DNA from: Asanoa siamensis
GTDB taxonomy: Bacteria; Actinomycetota; Actinomycetes; Mycobacteriales; Micromonosporaceae
DNA length: 64,000 bases
Direction of reading: 5' to 3'
Assembly: GCF_016862555.1 (NCBI RefSeq)
Contig: NZ_BONE01000007.1
Span: 1 to 64,000 of the forward strand
A program made the translations under genes and the position numbers. Below the pieces are notes generated by a model. The model did not search any database. It was not told the DNA's origin and was given only the letters and a program-made list of their open reading frames with translations. Numbering within the stretch: the stretch's first letter is position 1; the number at the start of each line of letters is the position of its first letter. This document shows positions 16,049-25,437 of the stretch, piece after piece.

Positions 16049-16741
16049 ATGGCCTACGACCCCAGCGCGCTCCCCGACGTGTCCGGCTTGACCGTCGCCA
16101 TCATCGGCGGCACCGGCGACCAGGGCAGGGGCCTGGCCTACCGGTTCGCCCGGGCGGGCCAGCGGGTGCTGATCGGCTCCCGCCAGGCGGCCCGCGCGGC
16201 GGCCTCGGCGGAGGAGATCTCGGCGCTGCCCGGTGTCAGCCGTGCGGTCGAGGGCGGCGCCAACGCCGACGTCGCGGCCGAGGCCGACCTGACGATCATC
16301 GCGGTGCCCTGGGCGGGTCACCACGACACGGTGGCCGCGCTGCGCCTCCCCCTGGCCGGCAAGCTGGTCGTCGACTGCGTCAACCCGCTCGGCTTCGACA
16401 GCCATGGGCCGTACCCCCTGCATGTCGAGGAGGGCAGCGCCGCGCAGCAGGCGGCGGCGCTGTTGCCCGAGTCGACCGTGGCCGCGGCGTTCAACCACGT
16501 GAGCGCGCCGCTGCTGGCCGACCCGGCGGTCGAGACGATGGACCTCGACGTGCTGATCTGCACCGAGGACCGGCATCTGGCGGGCGTGGTGGCGGCGCTG
16601 ACCGCGCGGATCCCCGGCATGCGCGGGATCTACGCGGGCCGGCTGCGCAACGCCCACCAGGTCGAGGCGCTGACCGCCAACCTGATCGCGATCAACCGCC
16701 GCTACAAGGCGCACGCCGGGCTCCGGGTGACCGACGTCTGA
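16049..16741 (+). CDS. npdG: NADPH-dependent F420 reductase
   Basis: A 230-aa Rossmann protein transferring hydride between NADPH and the deazaflavin cofactor F420. VAIIGGTGDQGRGLAYRFARAG binds the dinucleotide, IGSRQ contacts the 2'-phosphate, and IIAVPWAGH, VDCVNPLGF and AAFNHVSA line the F420 pocket as in archaeal Fno and actinobacterial FGD-linked homologues. It supplies reduced F420 to oxidoreductases. It lies 32 nt after the RNase gene, and its stop overlaps the CTG start of the next gene. Length is normal for the family. Confidence 0.88.
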   Translation: MAYDPSALPDVSGLTVAIIGGTGDQGRGLAYRFARAGQRVLIGSRQAARAAASAEEISALPGVSRAVEGGANADVAAEADLTIIAVPWAGHHDTVAALRLPLAGKLVVDCVNPLGFDSHGPYPLHVEEGSAAQQAAALLPESTVAAAFNHVSAPLLADPAVETMDLDVLICTEDRHLAGVVAALTARIPGMRGIYAGRLRNAHQVEALTANLIAINRRYKAHAGLRVTDV

Positions 16742-17481
16742 ACGACGACCTCGGCACGCCGCTCGCGCTGACCCGCCCGCCGCGCCGGGTCGTCTCGCTC
16801 GTGCCGTCGCTGACCGAGGCGGTCGCCCGCACCGTGCCCGACCTGCTGGTCGGCGCGACCGACTGGTGCGTGGAGCCGGCCGGTCTCGACGTGCTCCGGG
16901 TGGGCGGGACGAAGTTCCCCGACCTGGAGAAGGTCCGGGCGGCCCGGCCCGATCTCGTGCTGGCCAACGCCGAGGAGAACCGCCGCGCGGACGTCAAGGC
17001 CCTGCGTGCGGCGGGCATCCCGGTCTGGGTGACCTACCCGCGGACCCTGGACGCGGCGTTGACCTCGCTGGAACGGATGCTGGCCGCGCTCGGGGCGCGC
17101 GACCCCGGTTGGTTGCGCGCCGCCCGAGATGCCTGGTCAGAGCCCTTCACGGGGGTACGCCGCCGCGCGCTGATCCCGGTCTGGCGGCGCCCCTGGGTCG
17201 TGCTGGGCGCCGACACGTTCGCCGGCGACCTGCTCGCCCGCCTGGGCGTGGACAACGTCTACGCGACCGCGCCGGAGCGCTATCCGCGCCCACCGCTCGC
17301 GGAGCTGCGGGCGGCGGGCGCGGACCTGGTCGTGCTGCCGGACGAGCCGTACGCGTTCACCGCCGGCGACGGCCCGGAAGCGTTCCCCGGACTGCCGTAC
17401 GCCCTGGTCAGCGGCCGCCATCTCACCTGGTACGGCCCGTCCCTGGCGGAAGCGCGGGAACGGCTAGAAGCTGTGCTCTGA
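16738..17481 (+). CDS. Metal/cobalamin-receptor-like protein (BtuF fold), CTG start
   Basis: A 247-aa protein with the helical-backbone metal-receptor fold ([15 protein letters not shown] ... [10 protein letters not shown] ... [20 protein letters not shown] ... [11 protein letters not shown]). It lacks a signal peptide or lipobox, so despite similarity to ABC substrate-binding proteins it should be cytoplasmic, a known actinobacterial variant of unknown role. No ATG, GTG or TTG sits where homologues begin; CTG 16738 ([11 protein letters not shown]) overlaps the npdG stop as CTGA and is the best start. It converges with panB with an 18-bp 3' overlap. Confidence 0.8.
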   Translation: MNDDLGTPLALTRPPRRVVSLVPSLTEAVARTVPDLLVGATDWCVEPAGLDVLRVGGTKFPDLEKVRAARPDLVLANAEENRRADVKALRAAGIPVWVTYPRTLDAALTSLERMLAALGARDPGWLRAARDAWSEPFTGVRRRALIPVWRRPWVVLGADTFAGDLLARLGVDNVYATAPERYPRPPLAELRAAGADLVVLPDEPYAFTAGDGPEAFPGLPYALVSGRHLTWYGPSLAEARERLEAVL

Positions 17482-18294
17482 GCTGGGGAACTGCCCGCCC
17501 CGCACCTCGTCGCCGAACCGGGTCGCGGCGTCGAGCATGGTGCCGTGCAGGTCAGCGTATTTTTTGACGAACCGCGGCAGCTTGCCCGTGCGCAGGCCCA
17601 CCATGTCCTGCCAGACCAGCACCTGGGCGTCGGTCTCGGGCCCGGCGCCGATGCCGATCGTCGGCACCGCGATCTCGTTGGTGATCCGCTTGGCGACGTG
17701 CGCGGGCACCATCTCCAGCACGACGGCGAACGCGCCGGCCTCGGCCACGGCGTGCGCGTCGGCGATGACCTCCTCGGCGGCGTCGCCCCGGCCCTGCACC
17801 CGGTAGCCGCCCAGGGTGTGCTCGCTCTGCGGCGTGAAGCCGATGTGGGCCATGACCGGGATCCCGGCCGCGGTGATCGCCTCGATCTGCGGCGCCGTCC
17901 GCCGCCCACCCTCGAGCTTGACGGCGTGGCAGCCGCCCTCCTTCATGAACCGGACCGCGGTGCGCAGGGCCTGGGTCGGCCCTTCCTCGTAGGAGCCGAA
18001 CGGCAGGTCGCCGACGACCAGGGCCCGCTTCGTGGCCCGGACGACGGCCTTGACCAGGGGCAGCAGCTCGTCGGCGGTCACCGACAGCGTGGTCTCGTAA
18101 CCGAAGACGTTGTTGGCCGCCGAGTCACCGACGAGCAGCACGGGGATGCCGGCCTCGTCGAAGATCGCGGCCGTGTACTGGTCGTACGCGGTCAGCATGG
18201 GCCACTTCTCACCGCGCTCCTTGGCGGCGATCAGCTCCCGGGTGCGGACCCGGCGGGTAGGGGGCCCGCCGTAGAGGGACGGTTGCTCCGACAT
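17464..18294 (-). CDS. panB: 3-methyl-2-oxobutanoate hydroxymethyltransferase
   Basis: First committed enzyme of pantothenate synthesis: transfers a hydroxymethyl group from methylene-tetrahydrofolate to ketoisovalerate. The 276-aa sequence is full length and carries [52 protein letters not shown] and the C-terminal [11 protein letters not shown], all family hallmarks including the Mg2+-binding Asp and the active-site Glu. GAGAGGAGAG precedes the ATG. It lies downstream of nadE in the same direction with a 101-nt gap. Confidence 0.97.
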   Translation of the reverse strand: MSEQPSLYGGPPTRRVRTRELIAAKERGEKWPMLTAYDQYTAAIFDEAGIPVLLVGDSAANNVFGYETTLSVTADELLPLVKAVVRATKRALVVGDLPFGSYEEGPTQALRTAVRFMKEGGCHAVKLEGGRRTAPQIEAITAAGIPVMAHIGFTPQSEHTLGGYRVQGRGDAAEEVIADAHAVAEAGAFAVVLEMVPAHVAKRITNEIAVPTIGIGAGPETDAQVLVWQDMVGLRTGKLPRFVKKYADLHGTMLDAATRFGDEVRGGQFPSSEHSF

Positions 18295-18395
18295 AGCAGC
18301 TCTCCTCTCGCCTCAAGGCCGCCGCGGTGCGGTCCCTGGGCACCCTCCGATGGTCCCACCGGGAACCCCCGGCGGAGAGACGAGCGTGGAATCTT

Positions 18396-20198
18396 TCACA
18401 CCCCGGGCGGGCCGGTCTCGCGCCAGCGGTTGGTGATCGGGAGGCGGCGGTCGCGGCCGAAGGCCTTGATGGAGATCTTGGTGCCCGGGGCCGACTGGCG
18501 GCGCTTGTATTCGGCCAGGTCGACCAGCCTGACCACCCGGTCGACCAGCTCCGGGTCGTGGCCCGCGGCGACCAGGTCGGCGCGGCCCTTGTCGCCGTCG
18601 ACGTAGGACAGCAGGATCGCGTCGAGCTCGTCGTAGTCGGGCAGCGAGTCGGTGTCGAGCTGGCCCGGGCGCAGCTCCGCGCTGGGCGGCTTGGAGATCG
18701 AGTTCTCCGGGATCGGCGGCTCCTCGCCCGTGCGCAGCGCCTCGTCGTTGCGCCAGCGGGCCAGCTTCCAGACCAGTGTCTTGGGGACGTCCTTGAGCGG
18801 GTTGAAGCCGCCCACCGAGTCGCCGTAGAGCGTCGAGTAGCCGACCGACAGCTCGCTCTTGTTGCCCGTGGTCAGGACCAGCGGGCCTTCCTGGTTGGAG
18901 ATCGACATCAGGATCACGCCGCGGACCCGGGCCTGCAGGTTCTCCAGGGCCAGGCCCGAGAGCGACATGGTCGCGAGGAAGCTGTCGACCATCGGCTGGA
19001 TCTCGTGGACCCGCAGCTCGAGGCCGGTGCGCTTGGCCATCTCGGCGGCGTCCTCGCGGGAGTGCGCCGACGAGTTCCGGCTCGGCATCGACACGCCGAT
19101 GACGTCCGCCGGCCCCAGCGCGTCGACCGCGATCGCGGCGACCACCGACGAGTCGATGCCGCCCGAGAGGCCGAAGGCCACCTTGTCGAAGCCGTTCTTG
19201 CGGACGTAGTCGCGCAGCCCCAGCACCAGCGCCTGCCAGACCTCGGCCTCGTCGGAGAGCCGCGCGGCGTGCCCGCCGTGGACCGGAACCCCGGGCAGCG
19301 CCGGGTGCGGGTCGGAGATGTGCACCCGCCGGATGCCCATCTCGTCGCCACCCATCTCGCCGGTCGCCGGCCGGGGCGCGGGCGGCTCCGAGGGCGGGGG
19401 CGGCAGCAGCCCCAGCGGCAGGTCGAGGTCGTGGATCATCAGGTGCTCGGCCATCTGCGGGGAACGGGCCAGCACCTCACCGGCCGCCGTCACGATCACC
19501 GAGTCGCCGTCGAAGACCAGCTCGTCCTGACCGCCGACCATGTTGAGGTAGGCGACCGTCGCACCCGCCTCCGCCGCCCGGCGGCGTACCAGAGCCAGTC
19601 TGGTGTCGTCCTTGTGCAGCTCGAACGGTGAGCCGTTGACCGTCAGCACCAGGCCCACCCCGGCCCGGCGGGCGGCCACGAACGGGCCGCCGGTCTGCCA
19701 CATGTCCTCGCAGATCGTCAGGCCGACGTCGATGCCGTCGATCCGGACCACGACGAGCGTGTCACCGGGTACGAAATAGCGGTTCTCGTCGAAGACGCCG
19801 TAGTTGGGCAGGTGATGCTTGAAATAGCGGGCGGCCACCCGGCCGCGGTGGAGCACGGCGAGCGCGTTGCGCGGCCCGGCGCTCGGGTCGGTGGCGGCGT
19901 TGACCGCCGGCGGCCCGTCGGCGTCGAGGTAGCCGACCGCCACCGGGGTGTCGCCGAGGCCGCCTGCGTCGAGGTCGGCGGCCAGGCGCTCGATCGCGGC
20001 CCGGGAGGCGGCCAGGAACGACTGCCGGAACACCAGGTCCTCGACGGGGTAGCCCGTGAGCATCATCTCGGGGAACACGACCAGCCGGGCGCCCGCGTCG
20101 ACGGCGGCGCGCGCGGTGGACCGGACGATCCCGGAGTTGCCGGTCAGATCGCCAACGGTCGGATTCACCTGTGCGAGCGCGATGCGCAACGTGGGCAT
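18396..20198 (-). CDS. nadE: Glutamine-dependent NAD+ synthetase
   Basis: A 600-aa two-domain enzyme converting deamido-NAD to NAD with glutamine as nitrogen donor. The N-terminal nitrilase-type glutaminase has the triad Glu44 (FPEMMLTGYP), Lys127 (FKHHLPNYG) and Cys163 (TICEDMW). The C-terminal ATP-pyrophosphatase synthetase has SGGIDSS at 345-351. Linker residues 268-285 are Pro/Glu-rich. ATG 20198 follows GGGAGG and matches family starts (MPTLRIALAQVNPTVGDL). It is divergent from glnA2, sharing a 152-bp intergenic region. Confidence 0.97.
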   Translation of the reverse strand: MPTLRIALAQVNPTVGDLTGNSGIVRSTARAAVDAGARLVVFPEMMLTGYPVEDLVFRQSFLAASRAAIERLAADLDAGGLGDTPVAVGYLDADGPPAVNAATDPSAGPRNALAVLHRGRVAARYFKHHLPNYGVFDENRYFVPGDTLVVVRIDGIDVGLTICEDMWQTGGPFVAARRAGVGLVLTVNGSPFELHKDDTRLALVRRRAAEAGATVAYLNMVGGQDELVFDGDSVIVTAAGEVLARSPQMAEHLMIHDLDLPLGLLPPPPSEPPAPRPATGEMGGDEMGIRRVHISDPHPALPGVPVHGGHAARLSDEAEVWQALVLGLRDYVRKNGFDKVAFGLSGGIDSSVVAAIAVDALGPADVIGVSMPSRNSSAHSREDAAEMAKRTGLELRVHEIQPMVDSFLATMSLSGLALENLQARVRGVILMSISNQEGPLVLTTGNKSELSVGYSTLYGDSVGGFNPLKDVPKTLVWKLARWRNDEALRTGEEPPIPENSISKPPSAELRPGQLDTDSLPDYDELDAILLSYVDGDKGRADLVAAGHDPELVDRVVRLVDLAEYKRRQSAPGTKISIKAFGRDRRLPITNRWRETGPPGV

Positions 20199-20281
20199 GG
20201 TCCAATCCTCCCACCCACCATCGGGGGGCACGGGGCACCGATGACCCGCCGGGGCACCGGATCGGCGGGCATCGTCCTACC

Positions 20282-20297
20282 GTAACGTTGGCGTAAC
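20282..20297 (+). promoter_or_regulatory. GlnR-type half site upstream of glnA2
   Basis: GTAAC-N6-GTAAC (20282-20286 and 20293-20297) fits the a/b spacing of actinobacterial GlnR boxes (GTnAC-N6-GaAAC), but the second box is imperfect and no good second pair follows. It lies about 55 nt upstream of the glnA2 start. This is weaker than the glnA1 site. Confidence 0.35.
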
Positions 20298-20350
20298 GAG
20301 ACCGAGCAACACTGGTCAGCTAGCACACATGCAGCTCAGAGGGGTTGGCA

Positions 20351-21703
20351 GTGGATCGTCAGCAGGAGTTCGTGCTCCGTACCCTGGAGGAGCGCGACAT
20401 CCGGTTTGTCCGGTTGTGGTTCACCGACGTCCTCGGCACGCTTAAGAGCGTCTCCGTCGCGCCGGCCGAGCTCGAGGCGGCGTTCGACGAGGGCATCGGG
20501 TTCGACGGCTCGGCGATCGAGGGCTTCGCCCGGGTGTTCGAGTCCGACATGATCGCCATGCCCGACCCGACGACCTTCCAGGTGTTCCCGTTCGAGGGCG
20601 GGGTCAGCGGCGAGAGCGCCCGGATGTTCTGCGACGTGCTGCTGCCCGACCGCACCCCGTCCTGGGCCGACCCCCGGCACGTGCTGCGCCGCGCCCTGTC
20701 CCGGGCGGCCGAGAAGGGCTTCACCTTCTACACCCACCCCGAGATCGAGTTCTTCCTGCTGGAGGACGGCCCCAACGACGGGTCGGTGCCGGTGCCGGTC
20801 GACGCGGGCGGCTACTTCGACCACACCACCCACGCCGTGGCCCGCGACTTCCGCCGGCAGGCGGTGCTCGCGCTGGAGCGGATCGGCATCTCGGTCGAGT
20901 TCAGCCACCACGAGGTCGCGCCGGGCCAGCAGGAGATCGACCTGCGGTACGCGGACGCGCTGACCACGGCCGACAACATCATGACGTTCCGGCACGTGGT
21001 CAAGGAGGTGGCGCTCAGCCACGGCGTCCAGGCGACCTTCATGCCGAAGCCGTTCACCGACCAGCCCGGCAGCGGGATGCACACCCACCTGTCGCTGTTC
21101 GAGGGCGAACGCAATGCGTTCCACGACGCCAGCGACCCGATGAAGCTGTCCAAGGTGGCCCGTGCGTTCATCGCCGGCCTGCTCGTGCACGCCCGCGAAT
21201 ACACCGCGGTCACCAACCAGTGGGTCAACTCCTACAAGCGGCTGTTCCCGCAGGCGCTGCCCGACCGGATCACCGAGTCACCGGCGTACGTGTGCTGGGG
21301 CCACCTCAACCGGTCGGCGCTTGTCCGCGTCCCGGCCTACGGCAAGCCCAACTCGGCCCGCGTCGAGGTCCGCTCGATCGACGCCGCGGCCAACCCCTAT
21401 CTGGCCTTCGCCGTGATGCTCGGCGCGGGGCTCAAGGGCATCGAGGAGGGCTACGAGCTGCCCCCGGGTGCCGAGGACGACGTCTGGGCACTGTCCAACG
21501 CGGAGCGCAAGGCGGCCGGCTACGAGGCGCTGCCGGAGAACCTGGCCGAGGCGATCGACGTGATGGCCGGCTCCGAGCTCGTCGCCGAGGTGCTGGGCGA
21601 GCACGTCTTCGACTACTTCCTGCGCAACAAGCGGGCCGAGTGGGAGCAGTACCGCCGTGAGGTCACGCCGTACGAGCGCGAGCGCTATCTCGGCGCCCTC
21701 TAG
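20351..21703 (+). CDS. glnA2: Type I glutamine synthetase, GlnA2 class
   Basis: A 450-aa glutamine synthetase closely matching the mycobacterial GlnA2 pattern (MDRQQEFVLRTLEERDIRFVRLWFTDVLG). Catalytic-site pieces are present: FDGSAIEGFARV, the metal-ligand segment HPEIEFFLL, GSGMHTHLSLF and NRSALVRVP. The adenylylation loop of GlnA1 (NLYDLPP-type) is absent, so GlnE should not control it. The exact substrate (glutamate or a polyamine-type variant) is less certain for this class. GTG 20351 is preferred over TTG 20345 because homologues begin with MDRQ. It is followed by a hairpin and then an ABC operon. Confidence 0.92.
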   Translation: MDRQQEFVLRTLEERDIRFVRLWFTDVLGTLKSVSVAPAELEAAFDEGIGFDGSAIEGFARVFESDMIAMPDPTTFQVFPFEGGVSGESARMFCDVLLPDRTPSWADPRHVLRRALSRAAEKGFTFYTHPEIEFFLLEDGPNDGSVPVPVDAGGYFDHTTHAVARDFRRQAVLALERIGISVEFSHHEVAPGQQEIDLRYADALTTADNIMTFRHVVKEVALSHGVQATFMPKPFTDQPGSGMHTHLSLFEGERNAFHDASDPMKLSKVARAFIAGLLVHAREYTAVTNQWVNSYKRLFPQALPDRITESPAYVCWGHLNRSALVRVPAYGKPNSARVEVRSIDAAANPYLAFAVMLGAGLKGIEEGYELPPGAEDDVWALSNAERKAAGYEALPENLAEAIDVMAGSELVAEVLGEHVFDYFLRNKRAEWEQYRREVTPYERERYLGAL

Positions 21704-21708
21704 ATCAC

Positions 21709-21763
21709 TGACATTTGTCACGATGACCTCGTGACGCGCGGCCCGCTGTTCGAGGCGGGCCGC
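21709..21763 (+). promoter_or_regulatory. Clustered inverted repeats and hairpin between glnA2 and ABC operon
   Basis: TGACA-TT-TGTCA (21709-21720) overlaps GTCACGA-N5-TCGTGAC (21717-21735); both are perfect dyads typical of dimeric operators. Immediately after, GCGGCCCGC/GCGGGCCGC (21738-21746 and 21755-21763) forms a 9-bp stem that could terminate glnA2. A further GTGTCA abuts the ATG at 21781. The dyads are candidate binding sites for the response regulator encoded at 24734. Confidence 0.55.
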
Positions 21764-21780
21764 ACCCGACAGTAAGTGTC

Positions 21781-22731
21781 ATGCAGACGGAGACGCTCGC
21801 GTCGAGCGAGCACACGGGGACCCGCACTCCGGCCGTACACATGCGGGGTCTGACCAAACGGTTCGGCGCGGTGACCGCGGTGAACCAGCTCGACCTCCGG
21901 ATCGAGCCCGGCGAGGTCGTCGCGTTCCTCGGCCCCAACGGCGCCGGGAAGACCACGACCATCGACATGATGCTCGGCCTGGCCCGCCCCACGGCGGGAA
22001 CGGTGCAGGTGTACGGGCACACGCCGACCGAGGCGATCGCCCGCGGCCGGATCGCGGCCGTGATGCAGACCGGCGGCCTGCTCAAGGACGTGACGGTCGC
22101 CGAGACGGTACGGATGACCGCCTCCTTCTTCAGCCACACGCGGCCGGTGGCCGAGGTGCTGGAGCGGGCGGGCATCGCCGACATCAAGGACCGCCGGGTG
22201 GCCAAGTGCTCCGGCGGGCAGCAGCAGCGGCTGCGGTTCGCGCTGGCGCTGCTGCCGGACCCGGACCTGATGGTCCTGGACGAGCCGACCACGGGGATGG
22301 ACGTCGAGGGGCGGCGTGACTTCTGGAACGCCATCCGCACCGACGCCCAGGCCGGCCGCACGGTGCTGTTCGCGACCCACTACCTGGAAGAGGCGGACGC
22401 GTACGCCGACCGGATCGTGCTGATCCGCAAGGGCCAGGTGGTCGCGGACGGCACCGCGAGCGAGGTCAAGGCGCTGGCCGCCGGCCGGCAGGTGCGGGCG
22501 ACGCTGCCCGGCGCCGACGAGGTCCGGCTGGCCGCGCTGCCCGGCGTCGACCGGGCCGAGGTGCGTGGCGACACCGTGCTGCTGCACACCAACGACTCCG
22601 ACGGGATCGCCCGCTACCTGCTCACCCAGACGCCCGCCCGGGATCTGGAGATCACCTCGCGCAACCTCGAGGACGCCTTCCTCGCCCTGACCAGCGGCGA
22701 AGACCTGGAGCTGGAAGGAGCGGCCCGATGA
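21781..22731 (+). CDS. ABC transporter ATP-binding protein
   Basis: A 316-aa ABC ATPase with Walker A GPNGAGKTTT (about residue 55), signature CSGGQQQRL, Walker B LMVLDEPTTG and switch His in FATHYLEEAD. The C-terminal 80 residues form the extension typical of DrrA/YhaQ-like exporters paired with ABC-2 permeases. It energises export of an unidentified lipid or drug by the permease encoded next (ATGA overlap at 22728). The operon continues into a histidine kinase and response regulator. Confidence 0.93.
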   Translation: MQTETLASSEHTGTRTPAVHMRGLTKRFGAVTAVNQLDLRIEPGEVVAFLGPNGAGKTTTIDMMLGLARPTAGTVQVYGHTPTEAIARGRIAAVMQTGGLLKDVTVAETVRMTASFFSHTRPVAEVLERAGIADIKDRRVAKCSGGQQQRLRFALALLPDPDLMVLDEPTTGMDVEGRRDFWNAIRTDAQAGRTVLFATHYLEEADAYADRIVLIRKGQVVADGTASEVKALAAGRQVRATLPGADEVRLAALPGVDRAEVRGDTVLLHTNDSDGIARYLLTQTPARDLEITSRNLEDAFLALTSGEDLELEGAAR

Positions 22732-23507
22732 CCGCCGCCACACTGACCGACCGGCGCCCGGCCTTCGGCGGCTTCTCGCTGACCTATCTCTCCCTGGAGA
22801 TCCGCCGGGTGCTGCGCAACCGCCGCAGCCTGTTCTTCATCCTGGTCATGCCGGCGGTGTTCTTCCTGCTCTTCGGCCTGCCGCAGAAGGGCCAGAACAT
22901 CGACGAGGCCAACAGCGCGGCCGCCATCGCGTACATCATGATCAGTCTGGCCGTGTACGGCGCGATGACGGCCTCGACGGCGACGGGTGGCGCGGTGGCG
23001 GTGGAGCGGGCCCAGGGGTGGAGCCGCCAGCTCCGGCTGACCCCGCTGCGACCGCCGGCGTACGTGGCCACCAAGGTGCTCTCGGCGCTCTCGCTCAGCC
23101 TGCTCGCGGTGATCGTCGAGTTCGTGGTCGGCGCGGCCGGCGGGGTGCGGATGCCGGCCCACGTCTGGCTGCTGGCCGGGCTCGGCGCGTGGCTCGGCTC
23201 GCTGGTCTTCGCGGCGCTCGGGCTGTTCGTCGGCTACCTGGCGCCCGCGGAGAACGTGATGCAGTTCATGGGCCCGATCCTCGCGCTGCTCGCGCTCTTC
23301 GGCGGCCTGTTCGTGCCGCTCGAGGTGCTGCCGCACGTGATGCGGACGATCGCCAAGTTCACTCCTGTGTACGGCGTGGGCTCGATCGCCCGCAGCCCGC
23401 TCACCCACGACTTCAGCTGGGTCGCGGTGCTCAACGTGGTGCTCTGGACGGCGGGTCTGGGCGTGGGCGCGGCGCTGCTGTTCCGGCGCGATACCGCCCG
23501 GGTCTGA
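22728..23507 (+). CDS. ABC-2 type permease
   Basis: A 259-aa membrane subunit with six predicted helices: an N-terminal helix around LFFILVMPAVFFLLFG, four central helices, and a final helix near LNVVLWTAGLGVGAALLF, before the charged tail FRRDTARV. GWSRQLRLTPLRPPAYVATKVL is the cytoplasmic coupling region typical of ABC-2 permeases. It forms the exporter with the upstream ATPase; translation is coupled through ATGA. Substrate unknown. Confidence 0.9.
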   Translation: MTAATLTDRRPAFGGFSLTYLSLEIRRVLRNRRSLFFILVMPAVFFLLFGLPQKGQNIDEANSAAAIAYIMISLAVYGAMTASTATGGAVAVERAQGWSRQLRLTPLRPPAYVATKVLSALSLSLLAVIVEFVVGAAGGVRMPAHVWLLAGLGAWLGSLVFAALGLFVGYLAPAENVMQFMGPILALLALFGGLFVPLEVLPHVMRTIAKFTPVYGVGSIARSPLTHDFSWVAVLNVVLWTAGLGVGAALLFRRDTARV

Positions 23508-23528
23508 GCCCGGGCTAGCGTGTCTGCC

Positions 23529-24737
23529 ATGACCTCCTCCCCGACGACCGGTCCGGCCACCGCCGGGCCGGCGTCGGCGGGTCCGGCGATGCTGCAGGCG
23601 ACGAACGTGCCGGGCATGCACACCTACGGACCGCCGCTGCCGCAGCCGAACCGGTTCTTCCAGCGCGGCTTCGGCTGGGTGCTCGGTGCCGTCTGGCTCT
23701 TCTACCTCGGCCAGCCGCTGAACACGATCCTCGCCCGGCCCGGCGGCTTCGCGAAGTGGTTCAGCCTCGGGGCGCTGGCGCTGTTCGCGCTCTCGTACGT
23801 CCTCGTGTTCCTCTGGACCCGGCGGATGCACCTGGAGCGGCGCGACCCGCCGTTGAAGGCGGCTCTGGGCTGGCTCGCGGCGACCCTGCTGCTCGGGCTC
23901 GCGATGATCCCCGGCGCGGGCGGCGACTGGATGGTCGGCCTGGTCTACATCGCGGCCTCGGCGATCATGGTGCTGCCGCCGCGGGCCGCGGTGCCCGTGG
24001 TGGCGGCCATCGCCGCCCAGCCGCTGGTCCTGCCGATGTTCATCCCGTCGTGGCAGCACGAGAACGGGCTCTTCTTCTCGATCGTGCTGGCCGCCATCGC
24101 GATGTTCGGTGTCACCCGCATGATCGACCACAACATGCGCCTCACCGACGCCAACCGCGAGATCGCCCGGCTCGCGGTCGCCGAGGAGCGCGCCCGGGCC
24201 GCCCGCGACCTGCACGACATCCTCGGCCACTCGCTGACCGTGATCACCATCAAGGCCGAGCTGGCCGGGCGGCTGCTGCCCGTGGCGCCCGAGCGGGCCG
24301 AGGCCGAGGTCAACGACCTGGAGAAGCTGGCCCGCCAGGCGCTGGCGGACATCCGGCGCACCGCCTTCGCGTACCGCGAGGTCTCTCTGGAGGAGGAGCT
24401 CGCGAGCGCCCGGTCGGCGCTGTCGGCGGCCGGCATCGAGGCCAAGCTGCCGCGCGCGGTCGCCGAGGTGCCCGAGCCGCGCGGCACGCTGTTCAGCTGG
24501 GCGATCCGCGAGGGCGTGACCAACGTGGTCCGGCACAGCGGCGCGACCCGCTGCGTGATCACGGTGCGGCCCGACCAGGTCGAGATCGCCGACAACGGCC
24601 GGGGCCCGGCGGCGTCCGGCGCGGGCGGGTCCGGCCTGCGCGGGCTGCGGGAGCGGGCCGAGGCGTGCGGCGCGCAGCTGTCCGTCGGGCGGGCCGAGGG
24701 CTCCGGGTTCGTGCTGCGCGTGAGCGTTCCGGCGTGA
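23529..24737 (+). CDS. DesK-like sensor histidine kinase
   Basis: A 402-aa kinase. A Pro/Ala-rich N-terminal tail precedes about five or six membrane helices (residues 48-197), then a coiled HisKA_3 domain with His229 in ARDLHDILGHSL, and a compact HATPase with GVTNVVRHSGA and DNGRGP. The topology resembles DesK-type sensors of membrane state. A TAGCGT (23516-23521) lies 7 nt before ATG 23529, so the two-component genes may also have their own leaderless promoter inside the ABC operon. GTGA overlaps the regulator gene. Confidence 0.92.
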   Translation: MTSSPTTGPATAGPASAGPAMLQATNVPGMHTYGPPLPQPNRFFQRGFGWVLGAVWLFYLGQPLNTILARPGGFAKWFSLGALALFALSYVLVFLWTRRMHLERRDPPLKAALGWLAATLLLGLAMIPGAGGDWMVGLVYIAASAIMVLPPRAAVPVVAAIAAQPLVLPMFIPSWQHENGLFFSIVLAAIAMFGVTRMIDHNMRLTDANREIARLAVAEERARAARDLHDILGHSLTVITIKAELAGRLLPVAPERAEAEVNDLEKLARQALADIRRTAFAYREVSLEEELASARSALSAAGIEAKLPRAVAEVPEPRGTLFSWAIREGVTNVVRHSGATRCVITVRPDQVEIADNGRGPAASGAGGSGLRGLRERAEACGAQLSVGRAEGSGFVLRVSVPA

Positions 24738-25345
24738 CGCCCATCCGGGTGCTGCTCGCCGACGACCAGGCCCTGGTCCGCGGCGCGCTGGCGGCGTTGC
24801 TGTCGCTGGAGCCCGACCTGGAGGTCGTGGCCGAGGTGGGGCGGGGCGACGAGGTGGTCGCCGCCGCCCGGCGCAGCTCGCCCGACGTCGCCCTGCTCGA
24901 CGTCGAGATGCCCGGCGCCGACGGGATCGCGGCCTGTGCCGAGCTGACCGCGGCGTTGCCCGGTTGCCGGGTGCTGGTGGTGACCACGTTCGGGCGACCC
25001 GGGTATCTCCGTCGGGCGATGGAGGCCGGCGCGATGGGCTTCGTCGTCAAGGACACGCCGGCCCGGCAGCTCGCCGAGGCCGTCCGGCGGGTGCACGCGG
25101 GGCTGCGGGTGGTCGACCCGTCGCTGGCGGCGGAGACCCTGGTCGCCGGGCGCAGCCCGTTGACGGCGCGGGAGACCGACGTGCTGCGCGCGGCGCGCGA
25201 CGGCGGCACGGTGGCCGACCTGGCCGCGGTCGTCCACCTCTCCGAGGGCACGGTCCGCAACCACCTGTCGGCGGCGATGGGCAAGACCGGCGCGCGTACG
25301 CGCGCCGAGGCGGTCCGCATCGCGGAGCAGAACGGCTGGTTGTGA
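24734..25345 (+). CDS. NarL/DesR-family response regulator
   Basis: A 203-aa regulator: a receiver domain with acidic pocket D10/D11, phosphoacceptor Asp56 (LLDVEMPG) and Lys in VVKDTPAR, followed by a LuxR-type helix-turn-helix (SPLTARETDVLRAARDG ... LSEGTVRNHLSAAMGKTGARTRAEAV). It is the partner of the kinase whose stop it overlaps (GTGA). It probably controls the ABC genes upstream, perhaps through the dyads at 21709-21735. Confidence 0.93.
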   Translation: MTPIRVLLADDQALVRGALAALLSLEPDLEVVAEVGRGDEVVAAARRSSPDVALLDVEMPGADGIAACAELTAALPGCRVLVVTTFGRPGYLRRAMEAGAMGFVVKDTPARQLAEAVRRVHAGLRVVDPSLAAETLVAGRSPLTARETDVLRAARDGGTVADLAAVVHLSEGTVRNHLSAAMGKTGARTRAEAVRIAEQNGWL

Positions 25346-25437
25346 GCGCCCGTACTGGCCGATCGGGCATAGCCCGGCTTGCATGATCGCGCTATCGTCC
25401 CTTCGACGTCACGACGGTGAGGGAGAGGACGCGCGCG

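Noticed and set aside
22614-24536. Long 640-aa minus-strand frame opposite the ABC/kinase operon
   Set aside because: A GC-skew shadow rich in Arg, His, Gly and Glu with no domain; the plus-strand genes have clear motifs.
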